Source: Paracoccus sp. (in: a-proteobacteria) (GTDB lineage: Bacteria > Pseudomonadota > Alphaproteobacteria > Rhodobacterales > Rhodobacteraceae). Taken from it: a stretch of DNA of 64,000 nt. The stretch spans positions 21,810 to 85,809 of the forward strand of contig NZ_JAUNTW010000011.1 in NCBI RefSeq assembly GCF_030538495.1. The letters run 5' to 3'. A model generated the notes under the pieces. It was not told the origin of the DNA. It saw only the letters and a list, made by a program, of their open reading frames with translations, and searched no databases. Below, piece after piece: positions 1 through 11,937 of this stretch. The position numbers and the translations under genes were made by a program. Each line of letters opens with the position of its first letter. Position 1 is the first letter of the stretch.

Positions 1-708
1 GCGCCCCACCACGATCCGGCGCGGGATCCCAGCGCCCAGGGCGGTGCGGACGTAATCTTTGTCCAGTTCCTCGACCACGGCGGTGCGGACGACGCGGGAC
101 AACTGCCCGATAACCGGCACGGCCAAGGCAAAGGCCGGCAGCAGCATCCGCAGGAACCAGCCCGACGGATCATCCATAAAGGCCGGCAACCGCCCCGAGG
201 TCGGCAAGATCGGGATCAGCCCCACCCGGTTGCCGAACAGCTGGATCAGCAGCACCGCCAGCCAAAAGGACGGCGTGGACAGCGACGCAATCGACACAAT
301 GCGGATGATCTGATCCGGCCAGCCTCCGCGCCAGATCGCCGCGATGATCCCCAGCACCAGCGCCGATGCCACCGCGATAATCAGCCCCAGAAAGGTCAGT
401 TGCAGCGTGATCGGAAAGGCGCGCGCGACTTCGTCAATCACGGGCAGTTGCCGCGCGGAATAGGTTCCCAGATCGCCCTGCAACAGCCCGCCCAGAAAAC
501 TGACATAGCGCGTCAGCAGCGGGTCATCCAAGCCATGCGCCAGACGATAGGCGGCCCGCGCATCGAGCGAGGCCCCTTCGCCCAGCGCGGTAATCGCCGG
601 GTCGATTTTGGAAAACGACATGATGAAGAACACCAAAAAGGTGATGCCCAGAATCATCACCGGCAACTGGATCAGCCGACGACCGATCAGGTTCAACATG
701 TTCATCAT
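1..708 (-). CDS. ABC transporter permease, DppB/OppB type (3' part cut by window edge)
   Basis: This is the inner-membrane permease of a dipeptide/oligopeptide/nickel-type ABC importer (BPD_transp_1 family). About 236 N-terminal residues are visible. The protein begins MMNMLNLIGRRLIQLPVM, with the usual first membrane helix followed by a long periplasmic stretch, then hydrophobic helices. The frame leaves the window inside the cytoplasmic coupling loop, where GAGIPRRIVVG matches the EAA-loop pattern. The start is the first of two adjacent ATG codons, and the ribosome binding site is weak. It lies 134 bp downstream of the substrate-binding protein gene on the same strand, so the two are probably one operon, with the second permease and ATPases outside the window. 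The substrate cannot be told from the sequence. Confidence 0.9.
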   Translation of the reverse strand, partial: MMNMLNLIGRRLIQLPVMILGITFLVFFIMSFSKIDPAITALGEGASLDARAAYRLAHGLDDPLLTRYVSFLGGLLQGDLGTYSARQLPVIDEVARAFPITLQLTFLGLIIAVASALVLGIIAAIWRGGWPDQIIRIVSIASLSTPSFWLAVLLIQLFGNRVGLIPILPTSGRLPAFMDDPSGWFLRMLLPAFALAVPVIGQLSRVVRTAVVEELDKDYVRTALGAGIPRRIVVGR

Positions 709-842
709 AATGGCGGCTTCTTTTCTTGATCTTGGTTAGCGGACCCCGACAAGGGGGGAGGGGCCGGGGTCCGTGACCGGCCACATGATGTGGTATCAGA
801 TGGCCGGTATCAGGGGGCGGCCCGCATGGGACCGCCCGCAGC

Positions 843-2405
843 TTATTTCGCCACGCCCACATCCAGGAAGGACAGGCCCGTGGTCGGAACCGGCGCAAAG
901 CCAACCAGTTCGCCGTCATTCCACGCCGTCGGCAACATGCGGTGGAACAGCGGATACAACGGGACTTCGTTCGACAAGAGGTCAAACGCTTCGTTCCACT
1001 TGGCCTGTTGGGCGTCGCCATCCAGTTGCTGCGCCTCGGCCAGCGTGGCGGTCAGGGTTTTGTAACCCTCGCTGTCGGCCCAGCGGTAACGTGTGGTCGG
1101 CCAGATGTTGTCGCCATACCACCACTGCATCAGAATGTCGGGGTCGTTGCCGAACACCGACGGGTCGCCCGGCGCGATCATGACCTGCATGTCGCCCGCA
1201 TCAACCTTGCCATACTGACCGCCCGACTGGCCGATGTCCAAGGTCGTCTGGAAGCCAACGGCGTTCAGCGATTCCTGAATGATCGGGGCCACGTCGCGGA
1301 CCCAGCCGTGATCGGTGGACATCAGCGTGATGGCGGGGTTTGCCTCGCCCGCATCGGCCAGCAGGGCGCGCGCTTTATCGGGGTCATAGGTGTAAACCGT
1401 TGACGCCTGATGATAATTCGGATGCGTTTCCGGCAGGAACGACGACGCAGCGGTCGCGTTGTCCAGCATCCCGGTGCCGATGATCTTGTCCATGTCCAAG
1501 GCATAGAAGAACGCCTGACGCACACGCACATCATCAAAGGGTTCGGCCTGCGTGTTGAACATCGCAAACAACAGCCCAAACGACTGCGCCTTTTCCAGCG
1601 TTTCCGATGCGGCCACCATGTCGGCATCGACATAAGGCACATCTTCGATCGCCATCACCGTCCCCGAGGTCAGCGCGTTCACACGCGCAGTCGGGTCGGA
1701 AATCAGGTTCCAGACCATTTCGGCGGCCTTGGCCGGGCGCGGGCCGGTATAGGCGTCAAAGCGTTCAAAGATGATTTTGTCTTCGGGAACCGCCGAAATC
1801 ATCTTATAGGGGCCGGTGCCGACCGGGGATTTGCCAAAACCTTCGGCGTCCGATTCGATCAGCGCCTTCGGCACGATTTTCACCGAACCCAGACGTTCGT
1901 TGAACAGGCTGAACGGGTATTTCGTGGTGATTTTGACGGTGGTGTCGTCAACCGCCTCGACGCTGTCGATAAAGGCCACGAACGACCGGAACAGCGATTT
2001 CGATTCCGGGTCCAGAACGCGGTTAAAGCTGAACACAACATCATCTGCCGTCACAGCATCGCCGTTGTGGAACACCGCACCATCGCGCAGTTTGATGGTG
2101 TAGGTGGTGCCGTCATCGGTTGCGGGCATCGCAGCGGCCAGCGCGGCATAGGGCTGGCGCGTCACCGGGTCCAGATCAACCAGACCTTCGAATGTGTGCC
2201 AGTTGGCGCCCAGCGTCACCGCGCCCGATGCGTTCAGCGGATCAAACGTGCCGGACAGGCCATAGGCGATCGCGGCCTGAATGGTCGCGTCGGGGTTCAC
2301 CTCTTGCGCAAACGCGCCGGTGGTGGGCAGCGCAAAGGCCATGCCAGCCACAAGGCCGGTGGCCAGCAAAGCGCGGCGCGAAATTCCGTAATAGACGTTT
2401 TTCAT
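843..2405 (-). CDS. ABC transporter substrate-binding protein, SBP family 5 (DppA/OppA-like)
   Basis: This 520-residue periplasmic solute-binding protein of the SBP_bac_5 family captures peptides or similar small compounds for the permease downstream. The N-terminus carries SRRALLATG followed by a hydrophobic stretch and an AFA cleavage site, so Tat export is possible. The family body is clear (DDGTTYTIKLRDGAVFHNG, then VRQAFFYALDMDKI). The start at 2405 is chosen because GGGAGG sits just upstream and the signal peptide begins there; an upstream in-frame ATG at 2486 would add a non-signal leader. A divergent GntR regulator is 126 bp away and a palindrome lies in the shared promoter region, so local repression is likely. 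The ligand is unknown. Confidence 0.92.
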   Translation of the reverse strand: MKNVYYGISRRALLATGLVAGMAFALPTTGAFAQEVNPDATIQAAIAYGLSGTFDPLNASGAVTLGANWHTFEGLVDLDPVTRQPYAALAAAMPATDDGTTYTIKLRDGAVFHNGDAVTADDVVFSFNRVLDPESKSLFRSFVAFIDSVEAVDDTTVKITTKYPFSLFNERLGSVKIVPKALIESDAEGFGKSPVGTGPYKMISAVPEDKIIFERFDAYTGPRPAKAAEMVWNLISDPTARVNALTSGTVMAIEDVPYVDADMVAASETLEKAQSFGLLFAMFNTQAEPFDDVRVRQAFFYALDMDKIIGTGMLDNATAASSFLPETHPNYHQASTVYTYDPDKARALLADAGEANPAITLMSTDHGWVRDVAPIIQESLNAVGFQTTLDIGQSGGQYGKVDAGDMQVMIAPGDPSVFGNDPDILMQWWYGDNIWPTTRYRWADSEGYKTLTATLAEAQQLDGDAQQAKWNEAFDLLSNEVPLYPLFHRMLPTAWNDGELVGFAPVPTTGLSFLDVGVAK

Positions 2406-2426
2406 AACTACCTCCCAGTCAGTTGA

Positions 2427-2442
2427 CATCTGACGTCTGATG
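2427..2442. promoter_or_regulatory. candidate GntR operator between binding protein and regulator
   Basis: CATCTGACGTCTGATG is symmetric at 14 of 16 positions around GACGTC. It lies 22-37 bp upstream of the binding-protein start and 90 bp from the divergent GntR gene. Position and symmetry fit an autoregulatory operator; binding is inferred. Confidence 0.45.
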
Positions 2443-2531
2443 AATGTTAGACTCATCCCAATCCAACATGCAAGCATCTTGCACAAACAGGTTAATAAAT
2501 CGAAAACGCCGTTTTGATCCGGGGGGGAGCC

Positions 2532-3239
2532 ATGCCGATTCTTCGTGACAAGCGCCGTAATGCCGCGGCGGAACAGATCAAGTCGCTGATCTTGGCGCGC
2601 GGGCTGCGTCCGGGTGATCTGATGCCGACCGAAACCGACTTATGCGCCGAATTGGGCATATCGCGGTCATCCCTGCGCGAAGCGATGCGCACCCTGACCG
2701 CCCTTGATATCGTTGAGGTTCGCCACGGTCACGGCACCGTCGTGGGGCAAATGAGCCTGGATTCGCTGGTCGAAACGCTGGTGTTCCGGGGCGTCTTGTC
2801 GCGGGGCGATGATCTGGCTGTTCTGCGCGAGGTGGTGGAACTGCGCTGCGCCCTTGATCTGGCCATGGCCGATGCGGTGATGGCGGCGCATCAGGGGCGC
2901 GATGACGCATCGCTGGCCGAATTGGTCGCGCAGATGATTGACCGCGCGAATCGAGGCGAAACTTTCGTGCAGGCGGATCGGCAGTTTCACACCGAATTGC
3001 TGGCCCCCATCAACAACACGCTGGCCGGGCAAATGGTCGCGGCGTTTTGGGACATTCACACGGCGGTGCTGCCGCGTCTGGGGCTGGCGCTGCCCGCCGA
3101 TCTGCGCCAGACGGCGCGGGCGCATGGGGAATTGCTGCGCGCAGCGCAGGCAGGGGACGCCGCGGCCTATCGCGCGGCGGTGCTGGATCATTACGAACCA
3201 CTGCAGCGGATGCTGCGGGACGGTGACGCGGGCCGGTGA
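2532..3239 (+). CDS. GntR family transcriptional regulator, FadR subfamily
   Basis: This 235-residue DNA-binding regulator has an N-terminal winged helix-turn-helix (about residues 5-70, with GDLMPTETDLCAELGISR and SLREAMRTL) followed by an all-helical FCD ligand-binding domain (VVELRCALDLAMADAV, then FHTELLAPINN). This layout is the FadR subfamily, which usually senses organic acids or sugar acids. The start at 2532 follows a G-rich ribosome binding site; an in-frame ATG at 2514 lies upstream of it and is less likely. It is divergent from the ABC binding protein and probably controls that importer. The ligand is not recognisable. Confidence 0.9.
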   Translation: MPILRDKRRNAAAEQIKSLILARGLRPGDLMPTETDLCAELGISRSSLREAMRTLTALDIVEVRHGHGTVVGQMSLDSLVETLVFRGVLSRGDDLAVLREVVELRCALDLAMADAVMAAHQGRDDASLAELVAQMIDRANRGETFVQADRQFHTELLAPINNTLAGQMVAAFWDIHTAVLPRLGLALPADLRQTARAHGELLRAAQAGDAAAYRAAVLDHYEPLQRMLRDGDAGR

Positions 3240-3262
3240 TCCGACGCGCCGCGCCGTTTAGG

Positions 3263-4057
3263 TCACCCCAAAACACCCAAAGTTCCCGCTGCGGCAACTA
3301 CTGCGGCGCCCAGCGTTTTCAGATGCTCGGCCCCCAGACGATGCGCCGGGCCGTGCAGGCACAGCGCCCCGGCCACGCGTCCCGACAGATCGCGCACCGG
3401 TGCCGCCACGCCGATCATCCCGTCCGCCGATTCGTTCTGGTCGATCGCATAGCCTCGGTTCTGAATGCGCGTCAGGTCGTCTTGCAGCTGCTGGGGATCG
3501 GTGATCGTGTGATCGGTCAGCCGGGTCGGAGGCGCGCCGTTCAGCACCGCCTGCATCAGGTCCGGGTTATGCGCCAGAATCGCCTTGCCCGGAGCGGAGG
3601 CATGCAGAGCCGCGCTGCTGCCAATGGCGAAATCCGCGCGGATGGCATGGGGCGATTCCGACTGCGCCACAACAACCACCGCATCGCGCTGTTCCAATGC
3701 CAGCGTCGCGGTTTCCGCCGTGTCGCCCGACAATTGCCGCAACAGCGGACGCGCGCGTTCGGTCAGCCCGCCCGCGCGCAAAAAGGACGCGCCCAGATAG
3801 AACCCGCCGGTCCCGATGCTCCATGCCTGCGTGGCCCGGTCGGTCTGGACCATATTGTGACGTTGCAGCGTGTGCAGCATCCGATGCACGGTCGAAGGAG
3901 ACTGCCGCGTGAGGTCCGACGCCTCGCTTAGGGTCAGGCTGCCATGCTTGGCCAAGGTTGTCAGCAAATCCAGTGCGCGTTCCAGCGACTGAATGGTTCC
4001 CTGCGGCTCGGTGTCCTGTTTCGGGGGACGCCCCCGGCGGCGTATGGTATCAGACAT
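3263..4057 (-). CDS. IclR family transcriptional regulator
   Basis: This 264-residue regulator has an N-terminal winged helix (about residues 20-85: SLERALDLLTTLAKHG, SLTLSEASDLTRQSPSTVHR) and a C-terminal IclR effector-binding GAF-like domain (GSSAALHASAPGKAILA; ESADGMIGVAAPVRD). The N-terminal RRRGRPPK is a basic, AT-hook-like tail. It is convergent with the GntR gene and faces a long AT-rich intergenic region that it may itself control. IclR proteins near importers often sense aromatic or small organic acids. BhcR-type glyoxylate regulators are one alternative, but no bhc genes are in view. Target and ligand are unknown. Confidence 0.9.
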   Translation of the reverse strand: MSDTIRRRGRPPKQDTEPQGTIQSLERALDLLTTLAKHGSLTLSEASDLTRQSPSTVHRMLHTLQRHNMVQTDRATQAWSIGTGGFYLGASFLRAGGLTERARPLLRQLSGDTAETATLALEQRDAVVVVAQSESPHAIRADFAIGSSAALHASAPGKAILAHNPDLMQAVLNGAPPTRLTDHTITDPQQLQDDLTRIQNRGYAIDQNESADGMIGVAAPVRDLSGRVAGALCLHGPAHRLGAEHLKTLGAAVVAAAGTLGVLG

Positions 4058-4102
4058 CGCGCGTTCCCTGTTTCCTCAGCCATGTCTTTGGGCAGTTTCT
4101 GC

Positions 4103-4112
4103 ACCTGCACAA
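4103..4112. promoter_or_regulatory. left half of spaced inverted repeat ACCTGCACAA
   Basis: ACCTGCACAA here is the exact reverse complement of TTGTGCAGGT at 4234-4243, 121 bp away. The left copy lies 46-55 bp upstream of the IclR start. The pair could be two sites for the same regulator, for example the IclR protein itself. A 10-bp match by chance in a region this size is unlikely but not excluded. Confidence 0.35.
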
Positions 4113-4233
4113 GGTTAGACTGACATAAATCTGCAAAACAACGAAAAAAACCGTGTTTTGTCTAATTCACCTGTAAAAATCGTGATGTAAATGTCTGAAA
4201 ATTAACGAATAGACCGGGGTAGAAACATGCAGA

Positions 4234-4243
4234 TTGTGCAGGT
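4234..4243. promoter_or_regulatory. right half of spaced inverted repeat TTGTGCAGGT
   Basis: Partner of the 4103-4112 copy in opposite orientation. It lies within the AT-rich region upstream of manC. Confidence 0.35.
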
Positions 4244-4302
4244 TTTGATTTTGCCAGTTTTGTAAAAATATATTCCAACATTGTGGCCTCGGTAAATTGC
4301 AC

Positions 4303-4317
4303 ATATGGTATCCATAT
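4303..4317. promoter_or_regulatory. palindrome ATATGG-TAT-CCATAT
   Basis: Perfect 6-bp arms with a 3-bp spacer, in the most AT-rich part of the manC upstream region, about 180 bp before the manC start. It looks like a dimeric regulator site, and no family can be named. Confidence 0.4.
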
Positions 4318-4496
4318 ATAAACAAATGGTTTTTATGTAGAATATTTTAACCTGCCAATGTAGATGATTCGGGCGTGGCTCTGATGCGCGGCTGTCGTCA
4401 CCTCATGGGCAGAAAATGCGCCGAATGCGATCGCGTCCCTTTTGTTCAGGATGGGCCGACGCTATCAGAAGGCTGTCATACGGAAGGGGCAGTGTC

Positions 4497-5918
4497 ATGT
4501 TCAAAATTACGCCGGTGCTGATGGCGGGCGGGTCCGGGACGCGGTTGTGGCCGGTGTCGCGCAAAAGCTTTCCCAAACAGTTCGCGCAACTGATTGGCGA
4601 TGAAACGCTGTTTCAGGCGTCGGCGCATCGGCTGTCGGGGCCGCTGTTTGATGCGCCTGTGGTGATGACGAATGCGGATTTCCGGTTCATCGTGGCGGAA
4701 CAGCTGGATCAGATGGGGCTGACGCCGGGCGCGATTGTCATTGAACCGTCAGGCCGCAACACCGCGCCCGCCGTTTTGGCCGCGGCGCTGATGGCCGACA
4801 GCCCCGACACGCTGTTGCTGGTGGCGCCGTCCGATCATGTCATCCCCGATTCGGACGCGTTTGCGCGTGCGGTGGAACAGGGCGCGGCTGCGGCTGCCGA
4901 TGGCCGCATTGTGACATTCGGCATCACGCCGGACCGCCCGGAAACGGGATATGGTTATCTGGAACTGGCGGGGCAGGGCGACGGCCCTCAGCCTCTGGCC
5001 CGGTTTGTCGAAAAGCCCGATGCCGACCGCGCGGCGCAGATGCTGGCGCAGGGCAACTATCTGTGGAATGCGGGGATTTTCCTGTTCCGCGCCGGCACGA
5101 TGATCGACGCCTTCCGCGCCCATGCGCCGGACTATGTCGCGCCCGTGCAGCAGGCGATTGACGACGCGGCCACGGATCTGGGCTTTTTGCGACTGGCGCG
5201 CGCGCCGTGGGACAGCCTGCCCGATAATTCAATCGACTATGCCGTGATGGAAAAGGCCGACAATCTGACCGTCGTTCGGTTTTCCGACGGCTGGTCGGAT
5301 CTGGGCGGCTGGGACGCCGTCTGGCGCGAAGGTCTGGGCGGCGCCGATACCGGCAATGTCGCGGATGACTGTTCGACGGCGATTGATTGCGAAAACGTGT
5401 TGCTGCGGTCGGACAACCCCGATGTGCAGGTCGTGGGCATCGGCCTGCGCGATACGGTCGTGGTGGCAACCGGCGATGCGGTTCTGGTCGCCGATAAGAA
5501 CCGCGCCCAGGACGTGCGCAAGGCCGTATCCGCCCTGAAATCCAAAGGCCGCAAACAGGCCGAGGCGTTCCCCCGCGATCATCGCCCTTGGGGCTGGTTT
5601 GAAACGCTGGCCTTGGCGGATCGTTTTCAGGTCAAACGCATCGTGGTAAAACCCGGAGCGGCCCTGTCGCTGCAAAGCCATGTTCACCGGTCCGAACACT
5701 GGATTGTGGTCAGCGGCACCGCGCGGGTGACGGTGGATGACCGGGTGACGCTGGTGACGGAAAACCAGTCGATCTATGTGCCGCTGGGCGCGATTCACCG
5801 CATGGAAAACCCCGGCAAAGTCCCGATGATCCTGATCGAGGTGCAAACCGGCAGCTATCTGGGCGAAGACGATATTATCCGCTACGAAGACGTCTATTCC
5901 CGCAGCAGTGAGGATTGA
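4497..5918 (+). CDS. manC: mannose-1-phosphate guanylyltransferase / mannose-6-phosphate isomerase
   Basis: This bifunctional 473-residue enzyme makes GDP-mannose (mannose-1-P + GTP) and can also interconvert fructose-6-P and mannose-6-P, feeding exopolysaccharide and glycan synthesis in the cytoplasm. The nucleotidyltransferase domain shows GGSGTRLWP at residues 11-19, then SRKSFPKQF and FVEKPD. The C-terminal cupin (from about residue 360) carries the type II isomerase motif [13 protein letters not shown], close to the family's LSLQ-H-H-RAEHW. Length fits CpsB/XanB/ManC proteins. The start at 4497 follows GGAAGGGG; an upstream in-frame ATG at 4416 lacks similarity. cmk starts one base after its stop, so the two are co-transcribed. 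Confidence 0.95.
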   Translation: MFKITPVLMAGGSGTRLWPVSRKSFPKQFAQLIGDETLFQASAHRLSGPLFDAPVVMTNADFRFIVAEQLDQMGLTPGAIVIEPSGRNTAPAVLAAALMADSPDTLLLVAPSDHVIPDSDAFARAVEQGAAAAADGRIVTFGITPDRPETGYGYLELAGQGDGPQPLARFVEKPDADRAAQMLAQGNYLWNAGIFLFRAGTMIDAFRAHAPDYVAPVQQAIDDAATDLGFLRLARAPWDSLPDNSIDYAVMEKADNLTVVRFSDGWSDLGGWDAVWREGLGGADTGNVADDCSTAIDCENVLLRSDNPDVQVVGIGLRDTVVVATGDAVLVADKNRAQDVRKAVSALKSKGRKQAEAFPRDHRPWGWFETLALADRFQVKRIVVKPGAALSLQSHVHRSEHWIVVSGTARVTVDDRVTLVTENQSIYVPLGAIHRMENPGKVPMILIEVQTGSYLGEDDIIRYEDVYSRSSED

Positions 5919-5919
5919 T

Positions 5920-6510
5920 ATGGGATTTATCGTTGCCATTGATGGCCCCGCCGCGGCAGGCAAAGGCACGGTGTCGCGCGCGATTGCGGCGATGTTTGGC
6001 TTTGCGCATCTGGATACGGGGTTGCTGTATCGGGCGACGGGGGCCAAGGGCGGTGATCCGGTCGCGGCGGCGCGGGGGCTGTGTGCCGACGATCTGGCGC
6101 GCGACGACCTGCGCAGCGCCGAGGCCGGGCAGGCCGCAAGCCGCGTTGCCGCCATCCCGCAGGTCCGCGATGAGCTGGTTGAATTTCAGCGCCGCTTCGC
6201 GCGTCAGGAACCCGGCGCGGTGCTGGACGGGCGCGACATTGGCACGGTGATTTGCCCCGATGCCGATGTGAAATTCTTTATCACCGCATCCGATCAGGTG
6301 CGGGCGGAACGCCGCGCGGCGGAATTGGGTGCCGATGTGGCGCATATTCTGGCCGAATTGCGCGAACGCGACCGGCGCGACCGTGAACGGGCGACCGCGC
6401 CGCTCTGTGCCGCGCCCGATGCGGTTGTGATCGACACCAGCGATCTGACGGTGGATCAGGTGATTGATCAGGTTGCGCAATGCATCAAGAACCGGGCGAA
6501 ATTCGCCTGA
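5920..6510 (+). CDS. cmk: cytidylate kinase
   Basis: Phosphorylates CMP and dCMP to the diphosphates with ATP. The 196-residue protein has the P-loop GPAAAGKGT at residues 9-17, HLDTGLLYR in the substrate site and [19 protein letters not shown], all typical of Cmk. It is shorter than the roughly 225-residue enteric enzyme, which is common in alphaproteobacteria. The start at 5920 is preceded by GAGGA and lies one base after the manC stop. cmk is more often found next to rpsA, so the tight pairing with manC is unusual and may reflect a local rearrangement. Confidence 0.93.
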   Translation: MGFIVAIDGPAAAGKGTVSRAIAAMFGFAHLDTGLLYRATGAKGGDPVAAARGLCADDLARDDLRSAEAGQAASRVAAIPQVRDELVEFQRRFARQEPGAVLDGRDIGTVICPDADVKFFITASDQVRAERRAAELGADVAHILAELRERDRRDRERATAPLCAAPDAVVIDTSDLTVDQVIDQVAQCIKNRAKFA

Positions 6511-6584
6511 AACCACCCGATTGTCACAATTTTGTCACCTTTACGGGGCAAAGTCCGGTTAACTGTTTCTGACCCGAGGTTACT

Positions 6585-8093
6585 ATGCGTTCTGTTTTGC
6601 TGTCTGGCGTGGCCCTGACGATGTTGATGGGGGGCGCGTCGTTTGCGGGTTCCTGTGATGCGGTTGCGATTGGCGGGGAAAGTCAAATTATCCGCTGCAC
6701 CGGCGGCGAAGCCGGGCCGCAGGTTGTCAGCGGTTCTAACACATCCTTCACTGTTGGAGACGACGCCTCGCTGACGTCGAACAATCGCAGCACGCCTGCC
6801 GCAGCGATCACGGGCGACAATGTCAGGTTTTACAACCTAAATACCGTCTCGAACACCGACACCCGCAACAACGCCAATGCGATCGACGTGACCGGCGGCG
6901 GCGTCTATGTCGAAAATCGTGGCACCATTTCCAGCGGCGATCGCGCCATCCACATCACGGGCGAAGGTGCTGATGCGTTCAGCATCGTCAATGACGGCGT
7001 GATCACGTCGCGTCGTCAGGCGATTCGGACGCTGAACGAACTGGCCATCCCGTATCTGAGCGTCGTTAACAACGGCACCATCAGCAGCAGCGACGGCCGC
7101 GCGATCCAGGGTCGCGGCTTTGGCACATGGGTGCAAAATAACGGCCAACTGTTCGGCTGGGAAGAAGTGATCGAGGCCCGCGACGGCTTTGCCCTCGACA
7201 ATCGCGGTGTGATCGAGGCTGGCCGCCCGATCTATGACGCCGAAGGCACCATCACCGGCTTTGAACGCAAGGCCGACGAAGACGGCGTGCAATTCGCCAG
7301 CGGCTCTGTGGTCAACTATGGCCGGATTGTCGGCACCGATGACGGCATCGACATGGACGAAGGCACGGTGGAAAACCGCGCGGGCGGTGTTATCATCTCG
7401 CTGGGGCCGGATAACGACCCGGACAAAGCCGCGATTGATATTGACGGCGCGTTTGACAACAGCCGCGATCCGCTGCGTTCGGCCACCACCGTCAGCATCG
7501 TCAACGAAGGCTATATGGAAGGGCCGCGCGGCATCACCGTCGAATACGACCCGACCCGCGCCGATGACGATGTGAATAACGCGCGCCAGCGTGTGACCAT
7601 CGTCAACAGTGGCGAAATCGTCGGCCGAGGCGGCACGGCGATCTGGCTGGCCCCCACGCAGGGCGACAGCAGCCTGACCGTGACTGGCAACTCCATCATT
7701 CGCGGCGATGTCGTGATGGGCGGCGGCGATGACACGCTGACCTTTGCCCACCTGTCGCATACCGGCGACTGGCGGATCGACAACCTGTTTGATGGCGGGG
7801 CCGGCTATAACATCGTTGATATCGACTATGACTTTGCCGAGATTACGAACGCGACCCAGATGACGCCCAGCGTGCTGCGTTTGGCCTTTATGAACACCAA
7901 TGCCGGTCTGGAAATGAACGCGCGGTTCACCAATTGGGATATGTTCTTCTTTAGCAGCGGTCATCGTTTCACGCCCAGCGAATTGCTGGCGCAGTTTGCG
8001 CAGATCGCGCCGGTTCCGCTGCCTGCGGGGGCGGTGCTGCTGGTGTCGGCCCTTGGCGGCATGGCGGCGCTGCGCCGTCGCAAAGCGGCCTAA
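6585..8093 (+). CDS. exported beta-helix-like protein with VPLPA-CTERM sorting signal
   Basis: This 502-residue surface protein starts with a signal peptide (SVLLSGVALTMLMGGASFAG). Its long middle part is built of short repeats of the form N-x-G-x-I (VENRGTISSGDRAIHI, VNNGTISSSDGRAI, VNSGEIVGRGGTAI), typical of right-handed beta-helix or autotransporter-like passenger folds. It ends with VPLPA (from residue 477), a hydrophobic helix and a basic tail ALRRRKAA. This tripartite end is the VPLPA-CTERM signal (the TIGR03370-type PEP-CTERM variant of Rhodobacterales), recognised by an exosortase at the inner membrane. A GAGG ribosome binding site precedes the start and a strong terminator follows. 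The role is unknown; an adhesin or matrix protein is possible. Confidence 0.85.
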   Translation: MRSVLLSGVALTMLMGGASFAGSCDAVAIGGESQIIRCTGGEAGPQVVSGSNTSFTVGDDASLTSNNRSTPAAAITGDNVRFYNLNTVSNTDTRNNANAIDVTGGGVYVENRGTISSGDRAIHITGEGADAFSIVNDGVITSRRQAIRTLNELAIPYLSVVNNGTISSSDGRAIQGRGFGTWVQNNGQLFGWEEVIEARDGFALDNRGVIEAGRPIYDAEGTITGFERKADEDGVQFASGSVVNYGRIVGTDDGIDMDEGTVENRAGGVIISLGPDNDPDKAAIDIDGAFDNSRDPLRSATTVSIVNEGYMEGPRGITVEYDPTRADDDVNNARQRVTIVNSGEIVGRGGTAIWLAPTQGDSSLTVTGNSIIRGDVVMGGGDDTLTFAHLSHTGDWRIDNLFDGGAGYNIVDIDYDFAEITNATQMTPSVLRLAFMNTNAGLEMNARFTNWDMFFFSSGHRFTPSELLAQFAQIAPVPLPAGAVLLVSALGGMAALRRRKAA

Positions 8094-8111
8094 GCCACCG
8101 GTTTTTAAACG

Positions 8112-8141
8112 AAAACGGGGCGCATCACGCGCCCCGTTTTT

Positions 8142-8143
<2 letters not shown>
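8112..8143. terminator. bidirectional rho-independent terminator
   Basis: AAAACGGGGCGC (8112-8123), loop ATCAC, GCGCCCCGTTTT (8129-8140), then more T. The perfect 12-bp stem with A-rich and T-rich flanks works in both directions, closing the VPLPA gene and the leftward metH unit. Confidence 0.9.
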
Positions 8144-10839
<2,696 letters not shown>

Positions 10840-10847
<8 letters not shown>

Positions 10848-11883
10848 GTTCAGGCACCTTTCGCGGGTTCAGTGTCGCCACGGCGTCGGCAATGGCGCGG
10901 ATATGATCGGGGGTCGTGCCGCAGCAGCCGCCAACGACATTCACCAACCCCTCGCGGGCGAAATCGGCGACTTGGCGCGCGGTGTCGTCGGGGCCTTCGT
11001 CATATTGGCCGAACGCATTGGGCAGGCCCGCATTGGGATAGGCGCAGATGCGCGTATCCGCCACGCCCGCCAGTTCCGCCAGATGCGGGCGCATGGCGGA
11101 TGCACCAAGCGCGCAGTTCAGCCCAACGGTCCACGGATTCGCGTGACGGACCGAATACCAGAACGCGGTCGGGGTTTGCCCCGACAGGGTGCGGCCCGAT
11201 GCGTCGGTGATGGTCCCCGAAATCATCAAAGGCAGCGCCTGCCCGTGATCCTGCATCGCCTCAAGACAGGCAAAGATCGCGGCTTTGGCGTTCAGCGTGT
11301 CAAAGATGGTTTCGATCAGCAAAATATCCGCGCCGCCCGCGATCAGCCCGCGCGCCTGCTGCAAATAGGCGACGCGCAGATCGTCAAAGGTCACGGCGCG
11401 ATAGCCGGGATTGTTCACATCGGGGCTGATGGATGCCGTGCGGTTCGTCGGCCCAATCGCGCCCGCCACGAAACGCGGCCGCCCGTCCTGCGCCGTGGCG
11501 CGGTCAAGCGCGCGACGCACAATCTGCGCGCCCTGCACATTCAGATCATGCACCGCGTTTTCCATGGCGTAATCGGCCTGCGCAATCGTGGTTGCGGAAA
11601 AGGTGTTGGTTTCCACGATATCCGCGCCGGCCATGGCGTATTTGTAATGGATTTCCTCGATCGCGTCGGGCTGGGTCAGGATCAGCAGATCGTTGTTGCC
11701 CTGTTGCGGATGGTCGGAATGGTGGCGGCAGACATGGCCGGATGCGTGGCCGGTATAGTCGTCTTCGGACAGGCCAAGCTGTTGAATCTGCGTCCCCATG
11801 GCCCCGTCAAGGATCAGGATCCGTTCGGATGCCGCGTGGTTCAGCGCCTGAAAAACGGGCGAAAGGGGTAATCTGCCGGTCAT
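10840..11883 (-). CDS. methionine synthase, homocysteine-binding subunit
   Basis: A 347-residue protein equal to the N-terminal homocysteine S-methyltransferase domain of MetH. It begins the conserved domain with [14 protein letters not shown] and has the zinc cysteines in GLNCALG (near residue 256) and [13 protein letters not shown] (near 318). It ends with PRKVPEHV, matching the interdomain linker of single-chain MetH, and the next gene resumes with [11 protein letters not shown], which is the continuation. The start at 11883 follows AAGGACG; an in-frame ATG at 11973 would read through the promoter palindrome and is less likely. The protein should act in a complex with the 901-residue subunit. 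Confidence 0.93.
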
Positions 11884-11937
11884 AATCGCGTCCTTATGGT
11901 TGAACGCGCTATAATGCCTGCGGATGCTGGCCGCAAA

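Larger units (their letters stand above)
4058..4496. other. AT-rich divergent intergenic region between IclR regulator and manC
   Basis: These 439 bp are far more AT-rich than the surrounding DNA and hold no convincing gene. They contain a widely spaced 10-bp inverted pair (4103-4112 and 4234-4243) and a compact palindrome (4303-4317). Runs of A and T suggest a bent promoter region, possibly bound by a MucR/Ros-type or nucleoid protein. The region must hold the promoters of both flanking genes. Confidence 0.6.
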
